Positions 1-6,176 of a stretch of DNA of 6,458 nucleotides are shown in pieces. The notes under the pieces were generated by a model. That model did no database searches. It had not been told where the DNA came from and saw only the letters and a list, made by a program, of their open reading frames with translations. The position numbers and the translations under genes are program-made. Positions within the stretch are counted from its first letter, which is position 1; each line of letters begins with the position of its first letter. This DNA is from Gammaproteobacteria bacterium (GTDB lineage Bacteria; Pseudomonadota; Gammaproteobacteria; Steroidobacterales; Steroidobacteraceae), in contig PMHN01000244.1 in assembly GCA_003156695.1 (NCBI GenBank), positions 1 through 6,458 of the forward strand. The letters are read 5' to 3'.

Positions 1-438
1 CGCATCGCCCTGCTGCGCAAGCCTGACCCCGCGCGCGAGCTCGATTACCGCCTCGTGCTGTCGGAAATTCCCCCTCCCGGAGTGCCGACGCAGACCGGAC
101 TGCGGTTTGCCCTGCGCATCACGCTGCCGGTGTTTGTCGCCGCGCCCATACACACCGCGGCCGACCTTTCCTGGCGCCACAGCTGGCTCGCCGATGGCGC
201 GCTACAGATCGAGGCCCGCAACAACGGCAGCGCCCACATACAGGTCAACGATTTTGATGTGCAGGCTCCCGGCGCCGAGGTACTGCACACCATCGCCGGA
301 CGCTATCTGCTGCCGGGAAGCGAAGCGCACTGGCAGCTGCACCCAAACGCCGGCTTTCCCCACGCCGCTCACATCACAATCCACGGCCATACCGACGCCG
401 CCGACTTCAACGTCGGCAGTGACTCGGGTGGCCAGTAA
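1..438 (+). CDS. Periplasmic fimbrial chaperone (PapD-like), C-terminal part, 5' end outside window
   Basis: The reading frame is open from base 1 and encodes the last 145 residues of a pilus assembly chaperone. Such proteins stabilise pilin subunits in the periplasm by donating a beta strand and deliver them to the usher. Visible are the end of domain 1, with the F1-strand signature YRLVLSEIPPP (about residues 17-27 of the fragment), and then the G1-like strand GLRFALRITLPVFV with alternating hydrophobic residues, the strand used for donor-strand complementation. The rest is the beta-rich second domain (DLSWRHSW, ALQIEARNNGSAHIQV, LLPGSEAHW). PapD-type chaperones are usually about 230-250 residues, so roughly 90-100 residues including the signal peptide lie upstream. 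The stop (TAA 436-438) is 15 bases before the usher start, so both genes are surely one operon. Family assignment is firm; the subtype (Csu/SCPU-associated) is inferred from the neighbouring genes. Confidence 0.93.
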   Translation, partial: RIALLRKPDPARELDYRLVLSEIPPPGVPTQTGLRFALRITLPVFVAAPIHTAADLSWRHSWLADGALQIEARNNGSAHIQVNDFDVQAPGAEVLHTIAGRYLLPGSEAHWQLHPNAGFPHAAHITIHGHTDAADFNVGSDSGGQ

Positions 439-453
439 AAAGACGCATGCGCC

Positions 454-2823
454 ATGCGGAGCGCGCACCGCATTGCACCCGCAATCTGCGCGACGCTGTT
501 GGCGTTATGTTGTGCCACCACAGTCTGGGCTGACGACGCGGGCGCCATGGATCCCGGCTGGCGCGAGTCAGTACTCGAGCTGACCGTCAACGGCGCCGAC
601 GCCGGCGACAACTTCATCGTGCTGCGCGATGCCGGCGGTGGCTTGTGGCTCGCGGAGGCAGACTTCACACGGCTGCGGCTGCATGTGCCGCGTGCCACCC
701 CGCACATCACCGACGGCCGGCGCTATTTTCCATTAGCCGCCATTACCGGCACCAAAGTGGCGTTCGACGACACGCGCAGCGCGGCCACGATCACCGCGCC
801 GGGCACGGCATTCGACACCACCAAAGTGAGTTTCATCGGCAGCGGGTCAAGGCCACCCCTGTCGCGCAGCGGCACCGGCGTATTCCTCAACTATATTCTC
901 TACGGGCAGACCGGTGAGTACACCAGCGCCGACCTCGCTAGCGCCTATACCGAGCTCGGGTTCTTCAGCCCTGTGGGCGTGCTCACCAGCACCGCGGTCG
1001 AAACAGACACTCAGGGAGTCCGCAGCTTCGTACGCTTCGAGACCACCCTGACCCACGACTTCCCGGATTCACTCGAGACGCTGCGGCTCGGTGACACCAT
1101 CAGTGTGCCGGGGTCGTGGGGCGATGCCGTGCGCTTCGCAGGCCTGCAGTGGGGATCGAACTATGGCATCCGGCCGGACCTGGTCACGACGCCGCTGCTG
1201 GCGGCAACCGGCACCGCCGTCGTGCCCTCGACGGTGGACGTGTTCGTGAACGGCAAGGCGGTCGGCTCGAGCGACGTGCCGGCGGGCCCTTTCATCGTCA
1301 ACCAGGTACCGGCCCTCACCGGAGCGGGTGACGTCAACATCGTCGTGAGAAACGCGCTCGGCCAGGAACAGATCGTGAGCCTGCCTTTTTACTCCGCGGC
1401 CGTGATGCTGCAGCCGGGTCTGTCGCTCTATGACATCGACGTCGGTGCGGTGCGCCAGAACTACGGCGTCAGCAGCGACGACTATGGGCCGATGCTGGCA
1501 ACCGCCACCTGGCGGCGCGGCATGACCGCGTCCCTCACGGGCGAGATTCACGCCGAGGCCCTGCGTGACGGGCCGCAGGCCGTGGGGATCGACATCGCCC
1601 AGGCGATTGACCACTGGGCGGTCGTTACGCTGGATCTTGCAGCGGGCGGCCAGCCGGCCAGTTTCGTGATCCCCGGGGCGGCCGCGCAGCCTGCCACGTC
1701 CGGAACCTACTCTGCCATCGGCATCCAGCATGTCGACGAGCGCTTCAGCGTGGTGCTGCAGGCGCAGCACGCCGGTTCCGGCTTTCGGGACATCGGTGAC
1801 CTGAGCAGCGTGGCGACGCCTCTGGACCGTGACATCGCCCAGGCTGGCTGGAACCTGTCGCAGCATGCGGGCAGCCTGCAGGTGGCGTTCGTGGCACAGC
1901 GCAATGCCAACGACACGCGCCAGCAGACCCTGGGCGTTTCCTACCAGGTAAACGTCGGACGCGGCAGCTTTGGTATCAACGCGAACCGCACCACCGGCGA
2001 CACGAACGACACGAGTGCTTATCTGTTCTACTCGCTCGCGCTCGGCGAGCGCCGCAACAGCTCCACCGCGGTGCGCTACGACAGCCAGCAGTCGCCGCGA
2101 GCGACCCTGGTCGAGACGCTGCAGAAGAGCCCGCCGCTGGGCGTCGGCGACGGCTACCTGCTCTCCGCCGGTACCGACGGCAGCTACAACGCCGAGTACA
2201 CGCGTCAGACCGACGCCGTTACCCTGCAGGCGCAGGCCGCCCGTAACCTGGACGTGAGCGCCGAGAGCCTTACGGCAAGCGGCGGTCTCACAGTGTTCGA
2301 CGGAGAAGTGCGCGCTACGCGCACGGTGACCGACAGCTTCGCGATGGTCGATGTCGGCGGGATTCCCGACATGACCGTCTACTTCGACAACCAGCCGGTC
2401 GCCCACACCGACGACAACGGCCTGGCACTGGTGCCCAATCTGCGCTCCTTCGACGTCAACCGCTTCAGCATCGACCCTCTGCAACTGCCTCTCGACGCCA
2501 CGGTAACCGACACCCAGCTGCAGACCGTGCCGCCGTATCGCAGCGGCACCGTGGTACGCTTCCCGGTGGAGCGCGTGCACGCAGGTGTGTTCAAGCTGCA
2601 GCTCACGGACGGCAGCGCGGTGCCCCCTGGGGCGGTCGTGACGCTCGTGGGTGAGGAGTTCCCCGTGGGTCTCGAGGGACTCGCTTACGTCACCAACTAC
2701 GACCACGGCACCACGGGCGAGGCGCACTGGAACGGCGGTCGCTGCACGTTCCGCCTGCCGCCGCCGCCCCCCGGCGAACTGCAGCCGGACTTGGGAACCA
2801 TCACCTGCCGGAGCACTCCATGA
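454..2823 (+). CDS. Outer membrane fimbrial usher (FimD/PapC/CsuD-like)
   Basis: Encodes a 789-residue outer-membrane usher, the pore and assembly platform that accepts chaperone-subunit complexes and secretes the growing pilus. A signal peptide covers about residues 1-26 (hydrophobic core around IAPAICATLLALCC, cleavage after VWA). An N-terminal chaperone-binding domain follows (VLELTVNGADAGDNFIVLRD). The beta-barrel begins near residue 142 (GVFLNYILYG) and includes the usher-like stretch RLGDTISVPGSWGDAVRFAG. The plug region is near residues 225-325 (DVFVNGKAVGSSDVPAGPF, then GAGDVNIVVRNALGQEQ). The C-terminal domains end in a Cys pair (C764 and C785) around a proline-rich RLPPPPPGE segment, as in other ushers of this type. 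Length is normal for the shorter Csu-type ushers. The ATG at 454 gives the signal peptide directly; an ATG at 447 is out of frame. No strong Shine-Dalgarno is visible, so translation probably depends on coupling to the chaperone 15 bases upstream. Family call is very secure. Confidence 0.97.
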   Translation: MRSAHRIAPAICATLLALCCATTVWADDAGAMDPGWRESVLELTVNGADAGDNFIVLRDAGGGLWLAEADFTRLRLHVPRATPHITDGRRYFPLAAITGTKVAFDDTRSAATITAPGTAFDTTKVSFIGSGSRPPLSRSGTGVFLNYILYGQTGEYTSADLASAYTELGFFSPVGVLTSTAVETDTQGVRSFVRFETTLTHDFPDSLETLRLGDTISVPGSWGDAVRFAGLQWGSNYGIRPDLVTTPLLAATGTAVVPSTVDVFVNGKAVGSSDVPAGPFIVNQVPALTGAGDVNIVVRNALGQEQIVSLPFYSAAVMLQPGLSLYDIDVGAVRQNYGVSSDDYGPMLATATWRRGMTASLTGEIHAEALRDGPQAVGIDIAQAIDHWAVVTLDLAAGGQPASFVIPGAAAQPATSGTYSAIGIQHVDERFSVVLQAQHAGSGFRDIGDLSSVATPLDRDIAQAGWNLSQHAGSLQVAFVAQRNANDTRQQTLGVSYQVNVGRGSFGINANRTTGDTNDTSAYLFYSLALGERRNSSTAVRYDSQQSPRATLVETLQKSPPLGVGDGYLLSAGTDGSYNAEYTRQTDAVTLQAQAARNLDVSAESLTASGGLTVFDGEVRATRTVTDSFAMVDVGGIPDMTVYFDNQPVAHTDDNGLALVPNLRSFDVNRFSIDPLQLPLDATVTDTQLQTVPPYRSGTVVRFPVERVHAGVFKLQLTDGSAVPPGAVVTLVGEEFPVGLEGLAYVTNYDHGTTGEAHWNGGRCTFRLPPPPPGELQPDLGTITCRSTP

Positions 2824-3317
2824 GCTGGCCATCCACTAACCGATCGCGGGTACCCCGCGTGCGCGCGTGGCTGGCGCTGGCGGTGCTCGCGGCATTTGTG
2901 TGCCCAGCGGCGCACGCGGTCGTTTTGGGCGCGTGCACCGTGACGGCAACCGCCGTCGCCTTCGGCACTTATACCCCGCTCGCGACCGCCACTTCTACCG
3001 GCACCATCAGCGTCGCCTGCACCCTTGTGGTCGGCTCGAGCACCGCCACCGCCGCCCTGAGCAGCGGTATGAGCGGCACCTTTACCGCGCGCACCATGTC
3101 CAACGGAACCGGCGGCACTCTCAGGTACAATCTGTATACAACCGCCGCCGACAGCGTGGTCTGGGGAGACGGCACCGGCGGTAGCCAGACACAGACGCTG
3201 ACGATCAATGGCCTGGGCAATGTAACAGTCAACGCAACGGTGTACGGGCTCGTGCCGTTACAGGATCCCGCCCCCGGCAGCTACAGCGACACCATCACGG
3301 TGACCGTGAACTACTGA
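2820..3317 (+). CDS. Spore coat U (SCPU) domain fimbrial subunit, probably the distal/tip subunit
   Basis: Encodes a 165-residue secreted pilin of the SCPU/Csu class. A signal peptide spans residues 1-33 (arginine-rich n-region, core AWLALAVLAAFVCPA, cleavage after AHA). One SCPU domain follows. Its hallmarks are C39 and C67 (likely disulfide), VAFGTYTP, TGTISVACT, LRYNLYTTAADSVVWGDGTGG and the closing strand GSYSDTITVTVNY. The ATG overlaps the usher stop (ATGA, 2820-2823). A GGAG at 2810-2813, inside the usher gene, sits 6 bases upstream, which indicates translational coupling. Position after the usher matches that of the tip gene in Csu operons. The mature protein has only five residues before the first cysteine, so the N-terminal donor strand seems short or absent, which would suit a terminal subunit. 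The protein is much shorter than the two-domain CsuE tip adhesin. Tip assignment is inference; the SCPU family call is firm. Confidence 0.93.
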   Translation: MSWPSTNRSRVPRVRAWLALAVLAAFVCPAAHAVVLGACTVTATAVAFGTYTPLATATSTGTISVACTLVVGSSTATAALSSGMSGTFTARTMSNGTGGTLRYNLYTTAADSVVWGDGTGGSQTQTLTINGLGNVTVNATVYGLVPLQDPAPGSYSDTITVTVNY

Positions 3318-3328
3318 ATCGCGTTCCC

Positions 3329-4090
3329 TCATTGCACGCTGAGCGAGCGGCTCACTGAAACAATTGTTCGTGAAGTTGCAACCAGGCTGGTGGCCGGATT
3401 CTGCAAGATTGAGGTGCGCACGATCTGCTGCAGTTTCACGTCAAACTTGTGGAAGGAGTAGCCAACTCCGACCGAGCAATCCACCGCGGTCGCGCCGCCC
3501 ACCTCACGCCAGTATGGGCCCCACGAGTAGCCCAGGTGTGCTCCCAGGGACAGCCCCCTCCAGGAAGGAATCGTAAAGTCACTTGACCAGTACTGTGCTG
3601 AACGACGTCGGCCGTTGGCTCGTCCGTCGTACGCCGGCGTGAAAAACAGCGTCGTGGCAAACCAGCCGTGTGCGACACCGACCTCGAGCTCGCCAAAATC
3701 GTAGGGTGCCCCGCCATTCACCGTGTACAGGTAATACAGCGCGCCCAACGTGACCGTGGTCTCGTGTCCGACCTCCCTCATCAGCTCAGCGACCGGGCTG
3801 ATTTCGAGTTGCGGATTTCCGGCCACGGGCTGGCGGCCGAAATTGACATTGCTGGCGAACATACCCAAGTGCCAGCTCCCTTCCGCTACCGCGTCCAGTG
3901 TCACTTGCATGGCGGGCTGTCCCCCCGTCTGGGACTCGCCCCGGAAGTCGTAGTCGCTGGTCGCTGTTGTCACGACTGCAATGGCGGGCTCCTCTGGATC
4001 CGCGCACACGGGGTAGGACGTGCACACAAAAAAACAGAAACCAACGCTTTGAATTGTCGCAACGACCCCGCGATATTTGCGATAATGCAT
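3329..4090 (-). CDS. TorF family putative porin (Gcw_chp family)
   Basis: Encodes a 253-residue predicted outer-membrane beta-barrel. The family (TorF/Gcw_chp) is recognisable from the mature N-terminus ATSDYDFRGESQTGGQPAMQ, followed by GSWHLGMFASNVNFG, the GALYYLYTVNGGAPYDFGELE strand and the amphipathic strands GVAHGWFATTLFFTPAY and LSLGAHLGYSWGPYW. Members are thought to be porins, but the substrate is unknown. The chosen ATG (4088-4090) starts a signal peptide MHYRKYRG...VCTSYPVCA with likely cleavage before DPEEP. An in-frame ATG at 4106-4108 (6 residues longer) and a TTG at 4136-4138 (16 longer) are alternatives, and none has a convincing Shine-Dalgarno. The C-terminus reads VSVSRSLSVQ, without the aromatic last residue usual for outer-membrane barrels. 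The gene converges with the pilin gene (stops 11 bases apart) and diverges from the MarR gene, so it may be controlled from the shared intergenic region. Family call is good; function is inferred. Confidence 0.87.
   Translation of the reverse strand: MHYRKYRGVVATIQSVGFCFFVCTSYPVCADPEEPAIAVVTTATSDYDFRGESQTGGQPAMQVTLDAVAEGSWHLGMFASNVNFGRQPVAGNPQLEISPVAELMREVGHETTVTLGALYYLYTVNGGAPYDFGELEVGVAHGWFATTLFFTPAYDGRANGRRRSAQYWSSDFTIPSWRGLSLGAHLGYSWGPYWREVGGATAVDCSVGVGYSFHKFDVKLQQIVRTSILQNPATSLVATSRTIVSVSRSLSVQ
4078..4086 (+). promoter_or_regulatory. Putative promoter of the MarR gene (extended -10)
   Basis: TGCGATAAT combines an extended -10 TGn with GATAAT (5 of 6 to consensus), predicting transcription from about 4093 toward the MarR start at 4172. 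An alternative is TTGAAT (4049-4054) with GATATT (4072-4077) at 17-base spacing, each 4 of 6. The local sequence is more AT-rich than its surroundings. The site lies inside the 5' end of the opposite-strand porin gene if that gene starts at 4090. Pattern only; no experimental support. Confidence 0.45.
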
Positions 4091-4101
4091 GCGGCACGCA
4101 G
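4089..4101. promoter_or_regulatory. Candidate operator half-site shared with the dyad at 4866-4894
   Basis: The + strand reads ATGCGGCACGCAG. The reverse complement of the right arm of the downstream dyad (4882-4894) reads ATGCGGCATGCAG, a match of 12 of 13 bases. The site begins 3 bases after the putative -10 of the MarR gene and overlaps the predicted transcription start and the porin start codon. A regulator bound here could affect both divergent genes. No second dyad arm is visible on the right, so it would be a half-site or a degenerate copy. Regulatory role is inference. Confidence 0.35.
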
Positions 4102-4171
4102 ATAACATAATGGCGAGCAAATGACTATCCGGGGGCAAGCTCTGCGGCGCCCCTCTTGAGGAGAGCTGGAC

Positions 4172-4717
4172 ATGCTGGATTGCAGAAGTCTCAACCTGCT
4201 GGGGGCGCTAGTCGTCTCTGTTCATGACAAGATGATGGAACTGGTGGAGGCGGAACTGGGAATGGGCGGCCAGGCACCCGCAGCCTTGGTTACCATCACT
4301 CACAATCCCGGAGAGAGCGTTGTGTTTCTGAGCGGCGCGCTGCGGCTGAGTCACCCGGGGTGTGTCCGTTTGGTCGACAAGCTCGTACAGGCTGGCTTGG
4401 TAGAACGCGGTGAGGGGAAGGACAAGCGCGTTGTCACCTTGACCCTCTCGGCTGCCGGCAAGCGGCGCTCACAGGAGATACTGCGCGCCAGGCGCAAAGC
4501 ACTGGAACTGTTCGCGCAGCCGTTGCGCCGCCACCAACAGATCCAGCTCACGGAGTTGCTGGAGACCATCCTGCGAGAGACCGCAACAACCAAGACGGCG
4601 GGAGATACCGCGTGTCGACTCTGCGAGGAGCAACACTGTCCGCAACCAGAATGTCCGATAACGCAGGGATTTACCCGCAAGAGCGACGCCGCAGGTTCCC
4701 GAGCCGCCACCGCCTGA
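4172..4717 (+). CDS. MarR family transcriptional regulator with cysteine-rich C-terminal tail
   Basis: Encodes a 181-residue winged-helix regulator of the MarR family; these bind palindromic operators as dimers and usually act as ligand- or oxidant-responsive repressors. N-terminal dimerisation helix (about residues 5-30), then helices around APAALVTITHN and VVFLSGALRL. The recognition helix starts near SHPGCVRLVDKLVQAGLV (residues 60-77), and the wing GEGKDKRVVTLTLSAAG has the Asp/Arg pair typical of MarR. A long C-terminal helix (RSQEILRARRKALELF) completes the dimer interface. The tail carries C148-x2-C151-x4-C156-x4-C161 (ACRLCEEQHC...ECPI), suited to metal, Fe-S or thiol chemistry; a further Cys (C64) lies in the recognition helix. 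The ATG follows GAGGAGAG (4158-4165) at good spacing. It is divergent from the porin gene and upstream of the unknown gene plus exporter pair, so it may regulate either. Family secure; ligand and targets unknown. Confidence 0.93.
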   Translation: MLDCRSLNLLGALVVSVHDKMMELVEAELGMGGQAPAALVTITHNPGESVVFLSGALRLSHPGCVRLVDKLVQAGLVERGEGKDKRVVTLTLSAAGKRRSQEILRARRKALELFAQPLRRHQQIQLTELLETILRETATTKTAGDTACRLCEEQHCPQPECPITQGFTRKSDAAGSRAATA

Positions 4718-4853
4718 TATCGCAATGCGGGTCAGCGATCCGTGCGCCCTCCCCTGAAGGTCTCCAATCGGTGATTGTCCTTACGACCTGGTCAGGTTGA
4801 CCCGCTCAACGGCCGCGCGCTCGCACTGATCCGCCGCTGCCGGCAGGCAGTGA

Positions 4854-4883
4854 TTGCTCGCAGACATGCGGACTGCATATACT
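4854..4883 (+). promoter_or_regulatory. Putative promoter of the unknown gene/exporter operon
   Basis: A -10 hexamer TATACT (4878-4883, 5 of 6 to consensus) lies 18 bases downstream of TTGCTC (4854-4859, only the TTG matches the -35 consensus). Predicted transcription start is near 4890, giving a leader of about 170 bases before the GTG at 5064. The -10 sits in the middle of the dyad at 4866-4894, a layout expected of repressor control. Pattern-based only. Confidence 0.45.
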
Positions 4884-4894
4884 GCATGCCGCAT
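4866..4894. promoter_or_regulatory. 29-bp imperfect dyad, candidate repressor operator
   Basis: The element reads ATGCGG-AC-TGCA-TATAC-TGCA-TG-CCGCAT. The outer arms ATGCGG/CCGCAT and inner arms TGCA/TGCA are perfectly symmetric around a TATAC centre, with one 2-base mismatch on each side (20 of 24 arm bases symmetric). This is the size and AT-centred form of operators bound by dimeric winged-helix regulators such as MarR proteins. It covers the -10 hexamer of the putative promoter. The nearest candidate binder is the MarR protein encoded 150 bases upstream. Symmetry is directly visible; binding is inferred. Confidence 0.5.
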
Positions 4895-4927
4895 ACATCT
4901 TGTGGATCGATGCCACGATCAGATCCG

Positions 4928-4989
4928 ACCACAGGTGAGCCGCAACCTCAGTAAAGCGAACCTGACGGCCTCGCAGTAGTACCTGTGGT
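4928..4989 (+). promoter_or_regulatory. Potential structured leader (nested inverted repeats)
   Basis: ACCACAGGT (4928-4936) is perfectly complementary to ACCTGTGGT (4981-4989). Inside, GAG/CTC (4937-4939 with 4970-4972), CCG/CGG (4940-4942 with 4966-4968, one bulged C) and TCAG/CTGA (4948-4951 with 4962-4965) can extend the stem to a 10-base apical loop. It lies between the predicted transcription start and the ribosome binding site, so it could shape the transcript leader. No T-tract follows, so it is not an ordinary terminator, and I do not recognise a known riboswitch. Confidence 0.3.
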
Positions 4990-5048
4990 GCGCCATCGAT
5001 CCCACGACCGGTAGCGACGAAAAAGAACGCATTACACCCGTCTCGATC

Positions 5049-5055
5049 AGAGGAG
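5049..5055 (+). promoter_or_regulatory. Strong Shine-Dalgarno that fixes the GTG start at 5064
   Basis: AGAGGAG ends 8 bases before GTG 5064-5066. It is the best ribosome binding site near this open frame and supports the non-ATG start over any internal ATG, the first of which lies well inside the conserved-looking part (residue 65). Confidence 0.75.
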
Positions 5056-5063
5056 TACCCACC

Positions 5064-6176
5064 GTGACCTGCCTCCATGTGAACCTGCCGCAGGTGAATT
5101 TGGCGGCGTCGCTAAGTGCCATCCCGCTGCTGGATCCACACATCAGCTTTGGTGAGGACATCGATGAGACGCATCGCATTCTCCTCGACCCGGCGGTTTC
5201 GGTTGTCGACAAGGAACCGCGACTCAGGCAATGGTTGAACCGCTTTCAGCCGTGCATGTTCGGCCGCCTCGGCGCGCGCAATCGTCAGGGGATCCACTAC
5301 GACATGTGTTGGATCACACGTGACGATCTGCTCCAAGGCACGGCACACGTGGTCGGTAAGATCCAGCGGGCGAGACGCGAGTGGAAGGAACGGGCCTCAG
5401 AGGGTCTGGTGCACGGCCTCCTAACCGTGTTCAACGTCGTTGAGTTTGCGTACGCGATGCCGGGGCCCGAGCTGGTAGAGCTGTGCCTGCTGCTCGCGAG
5501 CCTGTACCTGGTGGAACACGCGCCGGTGATGGCCGATACCATGTATGCCGAAACGGTTCCGCTCAGGCACGCCGACGGCAGCTGCGAGACGCTCAAGGGC
5601 GGCATCAACATCTTTCATACATCGGCCCACGGCACTGCCAACCACGACCGGCGAATCCCGGGTGGCATAGTGATATCCGTGAACGCTCCCGGACTGCTTG
5701 CCAACAGCTTCGTCAAGGGAGGTTTAGCGCCGGATCTGGAGAGTGCAATCGCCAAGGTCAGGAACTTCGCGTGGGCATCCATTGGGAACGGAGGCATCGG
5801 CAAGCCACCGGGTCGCGCTGAGAGCTGCAGCTGGCACAACCTCGATACCGGTCGCCCTGCGGGTGACTGCCCGATGCGCCATCGGCCGCGCCACGTCCCG
5901 GAGAACTTCTCAACCAGCGGCTATTCCGCCTTGTATCACACGGACGTACTGGTGCCATCGAGCGTCATGCTCCACGCAGCATGCGATACGCCACGCAGCG
6001 AGCGCGAGGTGTGGTCGACGTTGGACTTGAGCTATCTGTCCGCAGCGGCCTGCGATGTCGAACATGAGAACTTTGGCTTCGTCCACGGCCTTGCAGTGCC
6101 CAGCGGCGCCATGCCGCAGACGACCTGGAGACCGCTCGCGGCAGTCAATGCGGGCGCGCCGAGGTATCTTTTATGA
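5064..6176 (+). CDS. Protein of unknown function (370 aa), translationally coupled to an exporter
   Basis: I do not recognise this family with confidence. The 370-residue product has no signal peptide and no clear membrane helix, so it is probably cytoplasmic. Visible landmarks are FQPCMFGRLGARNRQG (from residue 61, C64), HYDMCWIT (residues 78-85), a helical segment rich in Leu/Val (EGLVHGLLTVFNVVEFAYAM and ELVELCLLLASLYLVEH), a His-rich FHTSAHGTANHDRRIPGG (residues 184-201), GIVISVNAPGLLANSF, and a C-terminal part with several Cys and His residues ending in PRYLL. Clustered His, Cys and Asp suggest an enzyme, possibly metal-dependent. The PC-x-FG-x-x-A pattern and the later ISVNAPG strand faintly recall YqcI/YcgG-type proteins, but this protein is longer and I would not assign it there. 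The GTG start is supported by AGAGGAG 8 bases upstream. The stop TGA overlaps the transporter ATG (ATGA), so the two products probably act in one process. The gene is real; its function is unknown. Confidence 0.85.
   Translation: MTCLHVNLPQVNLAASLSAIPLLDPHISFGEDIDETHRILLDPAVSVVDKEPRLRQWLNRFQPCMFGRLGARNRQGIHYDMCWITRDDLLQGTAHVVGKIQRARREWKERASEGLVHGLLTVFNVVEFAYAMPGPELVELCLLLASLYLVEHAPVMADTMYAETVPLRHADGSCETLKGGINIFHTSAHGTANHDRRIPGGIVISVNAPGLLANSFVKGGLAPDLESAIAKVRNFAWASIGNGGIGKPPGRAESCSWHNLDTGRPAGDCPMRHRPRHVPENFSTSGYSALYHTDVLVPSSVMLHAACDTPRSEREVWSTLDLSYLSAAACDVEHENFGFVHGLAVPSGAMPQTTWRPLAAVNAGAPRYLL

Larger units (their letters stand above)
4718..5063. other. 346-base non-coding region between the MarR gene and the unknown gene
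   Basis: I see no convincing gene here on either strand. It contains GGTCA half-sites at 4730-4734 and 4790-4794 and a TGACC at 4798-4802; the last two form GGTCA-GGT-TGACC. An 8-base inverted pair GCGGGTCA (4727-4734) / TGACCCGC (4798-4805) is present, as is the short palindrome CTGCCGGCAG (4837-4846). Further right come the 29-bp dyad with an embedded -10 (4866-4894), the foldable leader (4928-4989) and the Shine-Dalgarno for the GTG start at 5064. No terminator with a T-tract follows the MarR gene, so readthrough into the next operon is possible. Confidence 0.6.

Noticed and set aside
1069..2832. Long antisense open frame of 587 codons opposite the usher gene
   Set aside because: It is a high-GC artefact of codon structure: the translation is rich in Arg, Val and His with no recognisable domain, and the + strand encodes a clear usher throughout.
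3359..3368. Perfect 10-base palindrome AACAATTGTT with the nearby TGAGC/GCTCA inverted repeat (3340-3354) as a terminator
   Set aside because: Both lie within the 3' part of the porin coding sequence, and neither is followed by a T-tract on either strand, so I cannot support a terminator.
3386..3393. GCTGGTGG, identical to the E. coli Chi octamer
   Set aside because: A single octamer is expected by chance in GC-rich DNA, and the Chi sequence of this organism is unknown.
4837..4846. Palindrome CTGCCGGCAG as a terminator of the MarR gene
   Set aside because: A 10-base self-complementary run leaves no loop and is not followed by a T-rich stretch.
4806..5212. Open frames on the - strand (4806-5078 and 4919-5212)
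   Set aside because: They overlap the promoter region and the strongly supported start of the unknown gene, lack good ribosome binding sites and show no family features.
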